A DNA stretch of 64,000 nt from Chryseobacterium arachidis (GTDB lineage Bacteria > Bacteroidota > Bacteroidia > Flavobacteriales > Weeksellaceae), in NCBI RefSeq assembly GCF_900129245.1, contig NZ_FQUT01000012.1, forward strand, positions 62,001 to 126,000, in the 5' to 3' direction. Position 1 is the stretch's first letter. Every line of letters starts with the position of its first letter. The position numbers and the translations under genes were made by a program. Under the pieces are notes generated by a model. That model saw nothing but the letters and a program-made list of their open reading frames with translations. It made no database searches and had not been told where the DNA came from. Shown one piece after another: positions 1 through 8,178 of the stretch.

Positions 1-63
1 CCTAATTAGACCTTACAGGATTGAAGAGATTAAAAACTTGTAAAAATCTAAAAATTTCTAAAA

Positions 64-474
64 ATGAAACCATTACATCAAATGAATAACCTCGAAAGAG
101 CCTATTTACTTGCACGGCTATTTCCCGACGAACTAAAAGCGTTGACAGAGTTTTTTAAAAAGGAAGCTGAATTATTTATCAGCAACATTGAACAGGTTTT
201 TAACGAATGGACTGAACAGCATATCAGCGCAGATCAATGGTTTAATTTTATCGACAACTTTCAACGTAGGTACAGCAGAAATGGTACAAGACTTTACAGA
301 AATAAAAGAACTTTCAGGGATCAGTTATTTGACGGATATGATGCACTGTTTACCATTCACTCGGTGATACATTATACTTATCAGGAGCAGTGCAGTCAGG
401 AACTGAAACACGCCATTTATATGCTGTTCGGTTCACAGAAACTTATCAATATCAAGTTAGAGCAAACGAGATAG
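64..474 (+). CDS. Hypothetical protein, PRTRC-cassette neighbour
   Basis: This 136-residue protein is not one I can assign to a function. It is soluble, helix-rich and aromatic, with no signal peptide or membrane segment. The ATG at 64 follows an A-rich stretch, as is usual in Bacteroidota. It is the first of a same-strand run leading into the PRTRC genes, with 30 bases to the next gene, so it is probably co-transcribed with them. Its place in the cassette suggests a maintenance or accessory role, but that is inference from position only. Confidence 0.6.
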   Translation: MKPLHQMNNLERAYLLARLFPDELKALTEFFKKEAELFISNIEQVFNEWTEQHISADQWFNFIDNFQRRYSRNGTRLYRNKRTFRDQLFDGYDALFTIHSVIHYTYQEQCSQELKHAIYMLFGSQKLINIKLEQTR

Positions 475-504
475 GAGAAAATAGAAATAGTAAAAAATTA
501 AGAC

Positions 505-873
505 ATGGACATTCATTCAAAATACAAATTCTCGGATTGGCTTTATAACAGGTTTGTAGAGAACTTCAAAAAATCCAATATTTCGCAAGCCTTCATTTAT
601 CTGGAAATTCTTTCACAGTACCAAATGTTTGCAAAGGACAACAGAAAACTATCCGATCAGCGCAGGCACATTAAAGAACTGTACAATACCATCACAAAAG
701 CACTGAAAGAAAAACGGGTTCATAAACTCTATTTGACAGGAGAAGAAGGAACCGAAACTTTCAACAGGGAAATGAAAGCCTATGAGACAGAGCTCAGGGA
801 AAATGGATTTTCAGAGGACTATATAACACAATCAGTAAGCGACAGAAAAATAAATTATTATGGAAACAGCTAA
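505..873 (+). CDS. Hypothetical protein, PRTRC-cassette neighbour
   Basis: This 122-residue, charged, mostly helical protein has no recognisable domain. Its stop codon overlaps the next start by 14 bases (the PRTRC E gene begins at 860), a strong sign of translational coupling. No signal peptide or membrane segment is visible. The coupling supports a role with the PRTRC proteins; I cannot say which. Confidence 0.65.
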   Translation: MDIHSKYKFSDWLYNRFVENFKKSNISQAFIYLEILSQYQMFAKDNRKLSDQRRHIKELYNTITKALKEKRVHKLYLTGEEGTETFNREMKAYETELRENGFSEDYITQSVSDRKINYYGNS

Positions 874-1414
874 TTTTTTCAGACAGATAGCACAAATGGA
901 CATTAACAGCAAATTGATGCTAACCATAGCCAAAGCAACCGAAAGTACGATCATCGTTTCTATCTTGATCGAGAATGAAAATTGTTCGGATAAGGCAAAA
1001 AATATCATACCCCCTTTTAACCTTACGGGAACTCCCGAAGAATTGGATAACGAATTTATTCAGTGTATCAAAAAACCCATGCAGACTGCTGATGGTATAC
1101 TATCAAACATGGAAAGTTTCATGCTACAATTGGAACATGCAAAAGCAAGTTCAGCAATGGAAAAGGGAAAAAACGATAAGCATAAAAAAGAGGGAGATTC
1201 CAAAAGCCGAAAATATACGGAAGCTATGCTAAAAGCGGATGCCTATGAAGCAGAGGGAAAATATAAGGAAGCATGGTCTGCACTTCCTAAAGTCAGCGAC
1301 TTTCCCGAGCATGCGGAGAAGATCAGGAACAAACAGGAAATCTATGAACGGGAATTTGCGCCAAGTCTTTTTAACAATGCGCAGAACACAGAGGAACAAG
1401 AAATACAGGAATAA
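860..1414 (+). CDS. PRTRC system protein E
   Basis: The 184-residue protein opens with METANFFRQIAQMDINSKLM, which matches the N-terminal style of the PRTRC protein E family (NFF.QI). The middle is Lys/Glu-rich and low in complexity (about residues 95-115), followed by a helical tail. PRTRC stands for ParB-related, ThiF-related cassette, a conserved gene set on plasmids and integrative elements. The biochemical role of protein E is unknown. The gene overlaps the one upstream by 14 bases and lies 17 bases before the protein C gene, so it sits within the operon. Confidence 0.8.
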   Translation: METANFFRQIAQMDINSKLMLTIAKATESTIIVSILIENENCSDKAKNIIPPFNLTGTPEELDNEFIQCIKKPMQTADGILSNMESFMLQLEHAKASSAMEKGKNDKHKKEGDSKSRKYTEAMLKADAYEAEGKYKEAWSALPKVSDFPEHAEKIRNKQEIYEREFAPSLFNNAQNTEEQEIQE

Positions 1415-1431
1415 CACAAAAAGCAATCATT

Positions 1432-1650
1432 ATGTTACTACAAACAACACTTCAGAGAGTATTTATTTTAAAAGAGAAAGAACAGGAAATTATTTTGGAT
1501 GACCCTGCGCCAAAATGGAGCGTTCAGGCGGTACTGAATTTTTATTCCAATAATTATCCTGTGCTGACCACTGCAAAAATTTCCCGTCCTGTCATTAAAG
1601 ATGATACGGTGCAGTACAGGTTTGAAACTGTGATCGGTACGAAAGGTTAA
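1432..1650 (+). CDS. PRTRC system protein C (ubiquitin-like)
   Basis: At 72 residues it has the usual size of PRTRC protein C, a family related to the prokaryotic ubiquitin-like (Prok_Ub) fold. The chain reads as alternating beta strands around one helix (WSVQAVLNFYSNNYP). The sequence ends in VIGTKG followed by the stop codon, so the last residue is glycine, as a ubiquitin-like modifier would need for activation without processing. An E2-like gene (PRTRC B) and an E1/ThiF gene lie downstream in the same operon. That this protein is conjugated to targets is inferred from family and context, not shown here. Confidence 0.85.
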   Translation: MLLQTTLQRVFILKEKEQEIILDDPAPKWSVQAVLNFYSNNYPVLTTAKISRPVIKDDTVQYRFETVIGTKG

Positions 1651-1673
1651 CAAAAAAATAATCAAAATGAGTC

Positions 1674-1847
1674 ATGCTAAACAAATATCCACCAACAGTA
1701 AAAATGCCACAAGAAAAGGCAGAGCAACAGCTACTGTATCAGTTAGCCGCATTTGCGAAATGGATGCAACGTCCAAAAGATGCGGGCGAAATCCGAAAGG
1801 ACAGGAAAAAGTCTGTTCCCCCACAGATGCTTCCAATGCCTTTCTGA
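1674..1847 (+). CDS. Small PRTRC-cassette protein, unannotated frame
   Basis: A 57-codon frame starts at the ATG at 1674 and stops at 1845-1847. Its product begins MLNKYPPTVKMPQEKAEQQL and continues with an amphipathic helix rich in Leu, Gln, Ala and Trp. That is far more protein-like than the overlapping frame from 1667, which here gives a Ser/Thr/Arg/Cys-rich string. I take this as the real gene of the stretch, with the next gene starting just after it near 1850. Function is unknown. The alternative is one long gene from 1667. Confidence 0.5.
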   Translation: MLNKYPPTVKMPQEKAEQQLLYQLAAFAKWMQRPKDAGEIRKDRKKSVPPQMLPMPF

Positions 1848-1849
1848 AA

Positions 1850-2812
1850 GTGCAGTTTTATCCAAGATTGCAGGAGCCTGAAATTGTAGAGGATTGTAAT
1901 AAAAGTAAATTGGAAAGGGACTTTTTTAAATCCCTTTCCAATCTCTCCAAAAAATTTGAACTGACCTTACAGGACTGTACAGATATACCATTTCCCTACA
2001 ATCTTTCGGAATCAATAGCTGAGGTCAGAAGTCAGATGAAACAGCATAAACAGGATTGGAAAGAGATCAGGTTAATACATCATGAAAACAAAACCTATTT
2101 TGCAAAAGAAAGACGCTATGATACAGGGCATTCATTGTACTATATCCCCGTAATTCCACTTTATACAGTATTGCAGAAAAGTAAAAGTAAAGAAGTTGGT
2201 CAGTTGCTTTTATCTGTCTATGCCTATCTATTCCAAGTACTCGGAGTTTCATATTATAGAATTGATAACTGCTACCTTTTTTCAATTTATGAAATGCTGG
2301 AAAATTGGATTCTTGAAGATGAAGAACAGGAAGAAAGCCTATCCGAAATGAACGAAGCAAAAGAGATTGGTGACTTGATGAAAGATTTGATTACCGACCC
2401 GAATAATCTACAGCAATTCGATAAACGTTTGAAAAAACTTAATCCAAAAGATGATTTTGAAAATCAGGCACTTTTAGTAGCCAATTCATTCTTTGAGCTT
2501 TACAACAAATTTCCAAATTTGCGCATTGACCGCAATTACTACCCATTGCAACTTAGGGAAGAATCTGAAGAAGATCAGCGACCGATCATGCTCGACGACT
2601 ATTTATCTTTTTGCGCTTCCATAAGAGGAAACTTATTTGATACCATCGTAGATACGGCAAATTCCGAATTTCAGGAATACTGTGAAATGGACGAACCAAC
2701 ACGTTTTGTACCAATTGATGGGAAAAAAGATAATGAGAACTTTGATTTTGAAGACAAAGTTTTTAATTCGATCAATGACCTTATCATATTGTGGCAGGAA
2801 CACAAATTATAA
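1850..2812 (+). CDS. PRTRC-cassette protein, probably protein F-like
   Basis: The frame is open from an ATG at 1667, but its first 61 codons look like out-of-frame translation of the small gene at 1674-1847. I therefore favour the GTG at 1850, two bases after that gene's stop, giving a 320-residue protein. The remainder is a convincing soluble protein with aromatic helices (YAYLFQVLGVSYYRIDNCYL) and an acidic C-terminus. Its slot between proteins C and B suggests the loosely conserved PRTRC protein F; I do not recognise it by sequence. It overlaps the long frame of the B gene near its end. Confidence 0.65.
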   Translation: MQFYPRLQEPEIVEDCNKSKLERDFFKSLSNLSKKFELTLQDCTDIPFPYNLSESIAEVRSQMKQHKQDWKEIRLIHHENKTYFAKERRYDTGHSLYYIPVIPLYTVLQKSKSKEVGQLLLSVYAYLFQVLGVSYYRIDNCYLFSIYEMLENWILEDEEQEESLSEMNEAKEIGDLMKDLITDPNNLQQFDKRLKKLNPKDDFENQALLVANSFFELYNKFPNLRIDRNYYPLQLREESEEDQRPIMLDDYLSFCASIRGNLFDTIVDTANSEFQEYCEMDEPTRFVPIDGKKDNENFDFEDKVFNSINDLIILWQEHKL

Positions 2813-2823
2813 AACTTGAACTT

Positions 2824-3531
2824 ATGAAAGATATTACAAACAGCTTCCGCAGTTACTTCTACCCTACTACTGCTTTGGTATTTTATCAGAACGACGGAGC
2901 ATTAAATGAAACCTATGTAGAACATTTCGATATGGAAGACGGAAAGCCCGTAAATCCGCATCCGCTTTCAACAGAAGCAGCCAAGAGATTGGCAACTGCT
3001 TTACAGGTTGATGAGGATAAAATCAACCTTTTAAAGTCCGATGGCATTTTACAAAATAATGTCCTTTCTTTTGATGCAAAGAAATCAGCAATTATCTGGT
3101 ACACAAAATCGCAGTTAAAACAGCTTCATTTTAGTGACGGTCTCGGTATTAAATCAGGTAAGGCTAACGTTCCGCCATTGGTATGGAAAGCGGATAAAGA
3201 TTCTTTGCAAATATTTGCTCTTGCATCAAACAGAAAACCCACTCTAAAATCTGACCTCCATTACGCACCATTTTTTAATATCTATCAGGATGGCTCAGTG
3301 TGCATGGGAACGGTAAGTATCAATACTTCCGAAACAGGTTCTTTAAAAGAATTAATGTCTCTTTGGGAAAACTACTTTTTTAACAGCTATTTCTCCCATT
3401 TGATGGCTGATCACAATCCCGTCAATGGAAATTGTGTACTCTTGTGGGAAAGCCTGATCGATACAGATAAACAGTTTCCTACGGATATGCTCATTAAAAC
3501 CAATAAAAAACTTAAAGATATATTGTTATGA
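2824..3531 (+). CDS. PRTRC system protein B (E2-like)
   Basis: I chose the ATG at 2824 (MKDITNSFRSYFYP), 11 codons into the open frame, giving 235 residues. The PRTRC B family has been related to prokaryotic E2 (ubiquitin-conjugating) proteins. The expected motif is present: FNIYQDGSVCMGT near residues 151-163, with Cys160 as the candidate thiol acceptor after a short Gly-Ser turn. The gene overlaps the ThiF gene by four bases (ATGA), indicating coupled synthesis with the E1-like partner. Activity in conjugation is inferred from the family. Confidence 0.85.
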   Translation: MKDITNSFRSYFYPTTALVFYQNDGALNETYVEHFDMEDGKPVNPHPLSTEAAKRLATALQVDEDKINLLKSDGILQNNVLSFDAKKSAIIWYTKSQLKQLHFSDGLGIKSGKANVPPLVWKADKDSLQIFALASNRKPTLKSDLHYAPFFNIYQDGSVCMGTVSINTSETGSLKELMSLWENYFFNSYFSHLMADHNPVNGNCVLLWESLIDTDKQFPTDMLIKTNKKLKDILL

Positions 3532-4340
3532 AAACGACAAAAACCAATATCCATTTTTTGGACAATTATCTTGCATCTCCGACCAACCCTATCCGAGTGA
3601 TCGTAATCGGCGCAGGCGGAACAGGTTCCAAATTAATGACAGCATTAATGGAAATTAATCATAGCTTATTGGAGCTTGAACATCCCGGATTGGATGTTCA
3701 TCTTTGGGATGATGATATGATTACATCTGCCAACGTGGGCAGACAGCGGTTCGCAGAATCAGAAAAAGGTCTCTACAAAGCACAGGCAATTATTAACCGT
3801 CTGAACCGTTGGTCTGGAACCAATTGGAAAGCTGTTACTAAAAAGTTTGAATCTGACTCACATGGAAATATCCCCGAAAACTCAGCTGCATCAATTTACA
3901 TATCCTGCACAGATACTGTGGCATCAAGATTTGAAATCGCGGAGATACTGAATAAATTGAGCAAGGGCTACGGAAATCACAGGGACAAAGTAAAATATTG
4001 GCTTGATTTGGGAAACACAAAATTTACAGGACAGGGCATACTTTCCACAATCGGAAAGATAGAGCAACCCACATCAAAAAAGTTCAAAACATTTAGTCAG
4101 CTACCTTCTATCGTTTCAGAATACGGAACAGCTTTAAAGAGTTCAGAACAACAGGACAATACACCAAGCTGTTCGCTTGCGGAATCATTACTGAAACAGG
4201 ATCTCTTTATAAACAGTACAATCGCACATTTGGGGGCTTCCCTCCTTTGGAATCTATTCAAAACAGGAATGACAGAACACAGGGGATTTTTTCTCAACCT
4301 CCAAAATTTCAGGTCACAAGGAATACCCGTTGGCAGTTAA
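3528..4340 (+). CDS. PRTRC system ThiF family protein (E1-like)
   Basis: This 270-residue protein carries the ThiF/E1 adenylating fold. The glycine-rich nucleotide loop VIGAGGTGSKL lies at residues 26-36, the acidic loop WDDDMITSANVGRQRF at 60-75 includes the arginine expected to contact ATP, and a cysteine in TPSCSLAES (about 216) sits where E1-type enzymes form a thioester. Its expected job is to activate the glycine-ended protein C and pass it to protein B. The start overlaps the B gene by four bases. It closes the operon; a hairpin overlaps its stop codon. Confidence 0.9.
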   Translation: MKTTKTNIHFLDNYLASPTNPIRVIVIGAGGTGSKLMTALMEINHSLLELEHPGLDVHLWDDDMITSANVGRQRFAESEKGLYKAQAIINRLNRWSGTNWKAVTKKFESDSHGNIPENSAASIYISCTDTVASRFEIAEILNKLSKGYGNHRDKVKYWLDLGNTKFTGQGILSTIGKIEQPTSKKFKTFSQLPSIVSEYGTALKSSEQQDNTPSCSLAESLLKQDLFINSTIAHLGASLLWNLFKTGMTEHRGFFLNLQNFRSQGIPVGS

Positions 4341-4490
4341 AAACTGCCGCGGCCAAAAGCCGTTGGCTTTTGGCGGAAAAGCGGATGCAATGGCTAAAAG
4401 CAAGCACTCACCCGTTCAATTTCCAGCCATTGCGGGCTTTGTCAGGGGATACGGAAGTATCCCGTAAATGCTTCGCAAAAATTGCTGGCT
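4332..4490. repeat. Cluster of inverted repeats after PRTRC operon
   Basis: Several hairpins are packed into about 160 bases. GGCAGTT/AACTGCC (4332-4348) has a 3-base loop over the ThiF stop codon. GCCAAAAGCC/GGCTTTTGGC (4352-4361 and 4365-4374) is a perfect 10-bp stem. GCAATGGCT pairs at long range with AGCCATTGC, and GGATAC pairs with GTATCC around 4450. No long T-tract follows the strong stems, so a simple terminator is not clear. A folded RNA, a replication or transfer site, or the scar of an inserted palindromic element are all possible. Confidence 0.6.
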
Positions 4491-4547
4491 AAGATTTATA
4501 TTTCCAATCGAGATAAATTACCCCAATCATTATCTTTCCATACCTCC

Positions 4548-4919
4548 TCAATTCTTACAGGACGCTATATTTTCTCTTGCATTAATAATTATATAGGTTA
4601 AGTACGTTATGATAAAAATAGCAAAAGGAATTTGAAATGCTAGATAGTTGAACATTTCAAGTGGAACTTGTACCAATCTGCTAATGATTGGTGATAACAT
4701 AAGTACGAAACTTACAATAGTAATATCAATCCTGGTTTTACCTTTAATGAGATTTAAAAAAATTCCTACAAGTCCAAATACGGCAAATAACTGGTCAATA
4801 CTTCCAAAGTCAAAAGCTGAAAATACTAACCATATTATAAATGGAATTCCACTCATCCATCCTGCGAAAATGATTAATGAATAAGAAATGATTGAGATCC
4901 ACCTGATAACATTTTTCAT
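4548..4919 (-). CDS. Small multi-pass membrane protein, unknown
   Basis: This 123-residue protein is almost wholly hydrophobic, with about four membrane helices (residues about 8-33, 42-60, 68-85 and 92-112) and a short polar tail. I recognise no family. It starts the minus-strand accessory block between the PRTRC cassette and TonB module 1 and has no close operon partner. Confidence 0.55.
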   Translation of the reverse strand: MKNVIRWISIISYSLIIFAGWMSGIPFIIWLVFSAFDFGSIDQLFAVFGLVGIFLNLIKGKTRIDITIVSFVLMLSPIISRLVQVPLEMFNYLAFQIPFAIFIITYLTYIIINARENIASCKN

Positions 4920-5004
4920 TCTTTAAATGTGCATTAACCTTATATAGTTGATTGAAATAATCGTTTCTTTATTAAATTTTTAGCTAAATAAATTAATAAA
5001 GTTC

Positions 5005-6024
5005 TCATATATTTAAGTCGTCTATTAAATCATAATCGTCATAATCCGTAAAGTCATCAAAGTACTTCTTTTCTATATTCATTGTATCGTTTTCATATTC
5101 GTCGTTATAGTATCTTGCGAACCAATCCGAATGAACGAATGTCAGTGGGCGAAGTTTAAGATGCACATATAAATATGGAAATCTTTGTTGGTAGTAGGTC
5201 GGGTAATACTTAATAACCAACAAATTAACTTGTCGAACAGCCTCCCGATAATCAGAGGCAAAATATTTAATGACCTGTTTAACCACTTTATACGAGAATG
5301 TAATGCCTTTACGGTTGGGGTGCTTTTGCAGTTCAAGTATCTTGATGTCATACCACTCTGAAATTGCCTTAGGCTTTTTCCCTAGAATATATCTTGATAG
5401 TAGGTAAAAATATTCGTAATGTTGAAGAAGAATATATTGAATTGTAGTTGAACAAAGTTGTGAATCGGATTTTCTCTTACACATTAGTATAAATGGTCCG
5501 AAAGAGTTGAAAAGCATAAGAGACTGTTCCATGGCATTTTCGACAGCACCCCAGCGTTTTTCTCGCAGATAGTTAAACTGAAATAGAATTAATCCATTCT
5601 TTGATAAATTTTGTTCTTTCGGTATTTCAGTATATAAAGTTTCAGATGCGCCCTTTATAAATTTATCCGTTCTATTTGCATCACGAACATTGCACCAATA
5701 TGACTGTTCGCTCTCAATACAAACCACAACAAAAAAAACTGGAACAGGAAGATTAAGCCAGTAATTTAATGTTGATTTTTTAATTGTGTAAAATTTAAAC
5801 TTACCGTCAGCATCAATTTTTAACTTCTCTTTTCCTTTTACCTGAATCGCAATTAAATCTCCAGTTACTTTCTTATCTTCCCTTATTATTTCAACGTATA
5901 AATCAACCCCATAATCTCTTTCGGTCATCTCACGAACTATCCACTCTTTAGGTAATTGTTGAGTTAAGATTTCTAGAGCCTGTCTTTCTATAATATGTGT
6001 TAAATCTCTTTGTGGAAAATCCAT
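5005..6024 (-). CDS. DUF4365 domain protein, PD-(D/E)XK-like
   Basis: The N-terminal half of this 339-residue protein matches the DUF4365 style: a helix, then DYGVDLYVEI (residues 37-46) and GDLIAIQVKGKE (55-66). Asp41 together with the Gln61-x-Lys63 pair forms the D...QxK catalytic signature of Mrr-like PD-(D/E)XK nucleases. A conserved-looking strand PVFFVVVCIE follows. The remaining 180 residues are helical, of unknown role, and end in an acidic Asp/Tyr-rich tail. DUF4365 genes often occur in defence islands and mobile elements, so a DNA-cleaving defence role is reasonable but unproven. It stands alone here. Confidence 0.75.
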   Translation of the reverse strand: MDFPQRDLTHIIERQALEILTQQLPKEWIVREMTERDYGVDLYVEIIREDKKVTGDLIAIQVKGKEKLKIDADGKFKFYTIKKSTLNYWLNLPVPVFFVVVCIESEQSYWCNVRDANRTDKFIKGASETLYTEIPKEQNLSKNGLILFQFNYLREKRWGAVENAMEQSLMLFNSFGPFILMCKRKSDSQLCSTTIQYILLQHYEYFYLLSRYILGKKPKAISEWYDIKILELQKHPNRKGITFSYKVVKQVIKYFASDYREAVRQVNLLVIKYYPTYYQQRFPYLYVHLKLRPLTFVHSDWFARYYNDEYENDTMNIEKKYFDDFTDYDDYDLIDDLNI

Positions 6025-6197
6025 TTGTCTTTATTTTTATCTTTAATATAAATATGATTACCAAAATCCTGGCTGATTCTGACAATGTGGTGGAACGCCC
6101 TTCCTTTAGAAAGCCTTTTTAAGAATTTTTGTAGTAATCATACTATTTCCTTCTTTATTGTTTTTTGAGACCAGAGAGATCTAGAATCAATCCTTTT

Positions 6198-7193
6198 TTA
6201 TTCAAAGTAGCTTTGGATAATCTTGTCTACTTCAATTTTATATTGTTCATATTTCTGTCTGAATTCTTCGATTTTCTGGTCAGCTTGTGGATTATTACAC
6301 TTTACACGTCCAGCTCCTTTTCCTAAAAACTCAAAACATTCTGAACTTGGGTCATCTACTTCTCTTGTTCCGTTATAAATTATTCTAACCTCTGGATGTC
6401 TTTCTTTGATTATTTCGTCCGATAGTTGAAAACGAAAATCTTCTTTTGTCAACTTTATGCTATGATAAGAAAATCTACGGTAAATTTCTTTTTTTGCACC
6501 TTCAACGTTTGGTAAAGCCCGTTCCAAAAATGCGAACTCTTGGGTTGGAATCGTATTCCTTCCAATTTTAATTTTTTTTAATTTTTCTAAAGTCAAAACT
6601 GATGTGAGTGCAGGGAATGGTGCTTTGCTCGTAATCCCACCCAATGAAAATACTTCGAGATTCGGAAGTCCGCCCAAAAAATCAAAATTGTCAATAGGTT
6701 GGTTCCAATCAAATGTGCCATCGATATGTAAATAGCGCAAACTGCTCGATCCTTTTAGTCCGTCAAAATTCGAAACTTTACGAAGATTTTCAAAATGTAC
6801 AGATTTTAGTTTTGGTAATTTTGACAGTGGCGTCAAATCTGAAAATCCTGAGACATATTCGAGAATTAATTCTTCTAAATTATGTAGGTCGCCGATAAAT
6901 TCAATATCGTTTGCTCTAAAGAAGGTTACCCTCAAACGCTTTATTTTTGCCAATCTCCTAATTGCTTGAACTTGTTCTTTACTTGGGTCGTGCAGCGTCA
7001 GTTCTTCAAGATTTGGGCAGTCAAAAATTTGCTGCCAATGATTTTTATCTTGGGTCTTGCTTATTGTTAATATTTCTACTTCGTCCTTATTACCGATTTC
7101 AAAGTCAGCAATAAATGCAAATCTTTCTCTATTTGGAATTGTCGTCCAGTAGTCGCCTGTTCTGTCTAAAAAGTCGCCAAAGTGATGTTTCAT
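6198..7193 (-). CDS. Leucine-rich repeat protein
   Basis: Residues about 75-220 of this 331-residue protein contain repeating leucine-rich units (LEELTLHDPS, LEELILEYVSG, LKSVHFENLRK, LEVFSLGGI) separated by about 20-25 residues, the pattern of a short LRR solenoid used for protein binding. No signal peptide is visible, so it is probably cytoplasmic. The C-terminal 100 residues are helical and charged with no known domain. It is separated from the DUF4365 gene by 173 bases; a shared role is only possible. Confidence 0.65.
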   Translation of the reverse strand: MKHHFGDFLDRTGDYWTTIPNRERFAFIADFEIGNKDEVEILTISKTQDKNHWQQIFDCPNLEELTLHDPSKEQVQAIRRLAKIKRLRVTFFRANDIEFIGDLHNLEELILEYVSGFSDLTPLSKLPKLKSVHFENLRKVSNFDGLKGSSSLRYLHIDGTFDWNQPIDNFDFLGGLPNLEVFSLGGITSKAPFPALTSVLTLEKLKKIKIGRNTIPTQEFAFLERALPNVEGAKKEIYRRFSYHSIKLTKEDFRFQLSDEIIKERHPEVRIIYNGTREVDDPSSECFEFLGKGAGRVKCNNPQADQKIEEFRQKYEQYKIEVDKIIQSYFE

Positions 7194-7370
7194 TCTTTAT
7201 GGATTCAATATCAATAGTTGTTGATGAGATAATAATTCATAATAGGCATTATCCTTGTGCAAATATATTTCAATAAAATTTCAATTATGCCAAACAGTTA
7301 AAAACTCAGACTAAATTTTCCTGGCTAATTGGTTCTTTTTTCAAAGCTTGGATGGTTGGAAAGTATGCGT

Positions 7371-8054
7371 TTATAAAAATAAAGGTATTAAAGCGCCTAT
7401 TAATATTGTTAAAATACTGAGAAATAACATAAGTATTCTTATTGGTTTTTCCGGCGAATAATGTAAACTTAATTTAAGGATTTTCTGCAGTACGAAGTAT
7501 AGGAGATTACAAAATAATCGAGCGGAATATACCAATAAAATAGTAATCATAAGTAACATAATACCGGCAAAAATGATAATTGAATCCGCAAAGTAAGGAC
7601 TGAAATGAAAATCATTTCTAAGTGGATTGGCAATACCATATAAAGCCATTCCTGTATGCATAAAATAGATCCCTATTCCGACCGAAATTACTAATAATGG
7701 AAGCATTTTGACCAAATCTCGTCTATTGAGGCTGGCGAAAACAATAAAGGTTCCAACGATCGAGTATGAAAAGATTATCTCATTTTTCAATGGATTCTTT
7801 GGTGAATTAGCACCAAAAATAAGCATGCTGAAATAATTCACAATTGCAAGCCCGACAAATAAGGCTAAAATCCAATTCTGAATAACTTTCTTATTTGCAC
7901 TGTAAGGATTGTTGACTATAATCAACATTTGATCTCTAACTTTCAGATGCAAATTTTCCATCTTCTGCAGAACTTCTTTATTGGTCACGGAACTTTCAAA
8001 CTTCATAATAAGCAAAACTATGATGGACACAAGAGTGAGGATTAAATTTCCCAT
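7371..8054 (-). CDS. Multi-pass membrane protein, unknown
   Basis: This 227-residue protein starts with a hydrophobic segment (GNLILTLVSIIVLLIM), continues with a polar region, then has about five further membrane helices between residues 60 and 225. I recognise no catalytic motif. It lies alone on the minus strand between the LRR gene and the AraC-type regulator of TonB module 1. Confidence 0.55.
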   Translation of the reverse strand: MGNLILTLVSIIVLLIMKFESSVTNKEVLQKMENLHLKVRDQMLIIVNNPYSANKKVIQNWILALFVGLAIVNYFSMLIFGANSPKNPLKNEIIFSYSIVGTFIVFASLNRRDLVKMLPLLVISVGIGIYFMHTGMALYGIANPLRNDFHFSPYFADSIIIFAGIMLLMITILLVYSARLFCNLLYFVLQKILKLSLHYSPEKPIRILMLFLSILTILIGALIPLFL

Positions 8055-8178
8055 ATATAATATATTTTTTCAGATTCAAATAAAGTATTACTCTCAATAC
8101 TTAAAAGTTAGGTAATACAGCATATAATTTGTCAATTTTAGACTTTAATAATTAGAATACCCACAAGTCAGATTTATG

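Noticed and set aside
4247..4492. An 81-codon plus-strand frame overlapping the end of the ThiF gene
   Set aside because: Its first third overlaps ThiF in another frame and the rest lies in the hairpin cluster. The product is basic and Trp/Arg-rich without a domain, so the inverted repeats explain the region better.
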